From NCBI GenBank assembly GCA_000433775.1, contig HF998488.1, positions 4,826 to 10,278 of the forward strand: a DNA stretch of 5,453 bases, written 5' to 3'. The notes below the pieces were generated by a model, which saw only the letters and a program-made list of their open reading frames with translations, had not been told where the DNA came from and made no database searches. Made by a program: the position numbers and the translations under genes. Below, piece by piece: positions 5,341 through 5,453 of the stretch. Origin of the DNA: Corallococcus sp. CAG:1435. Its GTDB lineage: Bacteria > Bacillota > Clostridia > Christensenellales > CAG-314. Position 1 is the stretch's first letter; every line of letters begins with the position of its first letter.

Positions 5341-5453
5341 ACAGCAAGATATTTCATTCAAATCCCTGTGCTTTTTCTGAACAAATTTTCCTCTAAGGCT
5401 AAATTTGCATGTTTTTCAAGGTTAAAACATTTTGTTCCTCACATTCTGTTTCA

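Noticed and set aside
5300..5453. End of a minus-strand gene at the window edge
   Set aside because: Only 17- and 24-codon open stretches, interrupted by stops, with no recognisable protein; too little to call.

Overview
The window looks like ordinary chromosome from a Gram-positive, Clostridia-like Bacillota (Firmicutes), perhaps a metagenome-derived genome. This rests on an ~809-residue bacterial-type leucyl-tRNA synthetase, strong purine-rich ribosome binding sites, two TTGAC(A/T)-N17-TACAAT promoters, a lipobox lipoprotein, and moderate-GC genes separated by AT-rich, hairpin-rich spacers. The taxonomic reading is inference. Every gene seen is on the + strand.

Layout. (1) 1-207 is the C-terminal end of GlmU, cut by the window edge. 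(2) 208-451 is a spacer with A/T-rich inverted repeats and, at its end, a near-consensus promoter for leuS. (3) 452-2903 is leuS, broken in two frames by an exact 22-bp tandem duplication (1178-1221) that falls on the threonine-rich peptide of the editing site. Removing one copy gives an 809-residue LeuRS with every motif I looked for. (4) 2904-3269 is a 366-nt spacer or leader with a perfect 12-bp hairpin. (5) 3270-4181 is a cysK-like O-acetylserine sulfhydrylase. (6) 4182-4754 has no convincing gene. It holds about three degenerate tandem copies of a ~150-bp hairpin-rich unit, including a 39-bp block present twice without a mismatch; two stems differ between copies by paired, compensating changes. 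(7) 4755-5279 is a complete stand-alone transcription unit: promoter, strong Shine-Dalgarno, a 138-residue lipoprotein of unknown function and a textbook intrinsic terminator. (8) 5280-5453 is non-coding as far as I can tell, with a nested inverted repeat.

The genes are housekeeping functions (cell-wall precursor synthesis, tRNA charging, cysteine synthesis) plus one surface lipoprotein. They do not form an obvious pathway, and leuS and the lipoprotein gene each have their own promoter. The two points most worth attention are the leuS duplication (mutation, assembly error or recoding site) and the structured repeat array after cysK, which is the best candidate here for an undescribed non-coding element.
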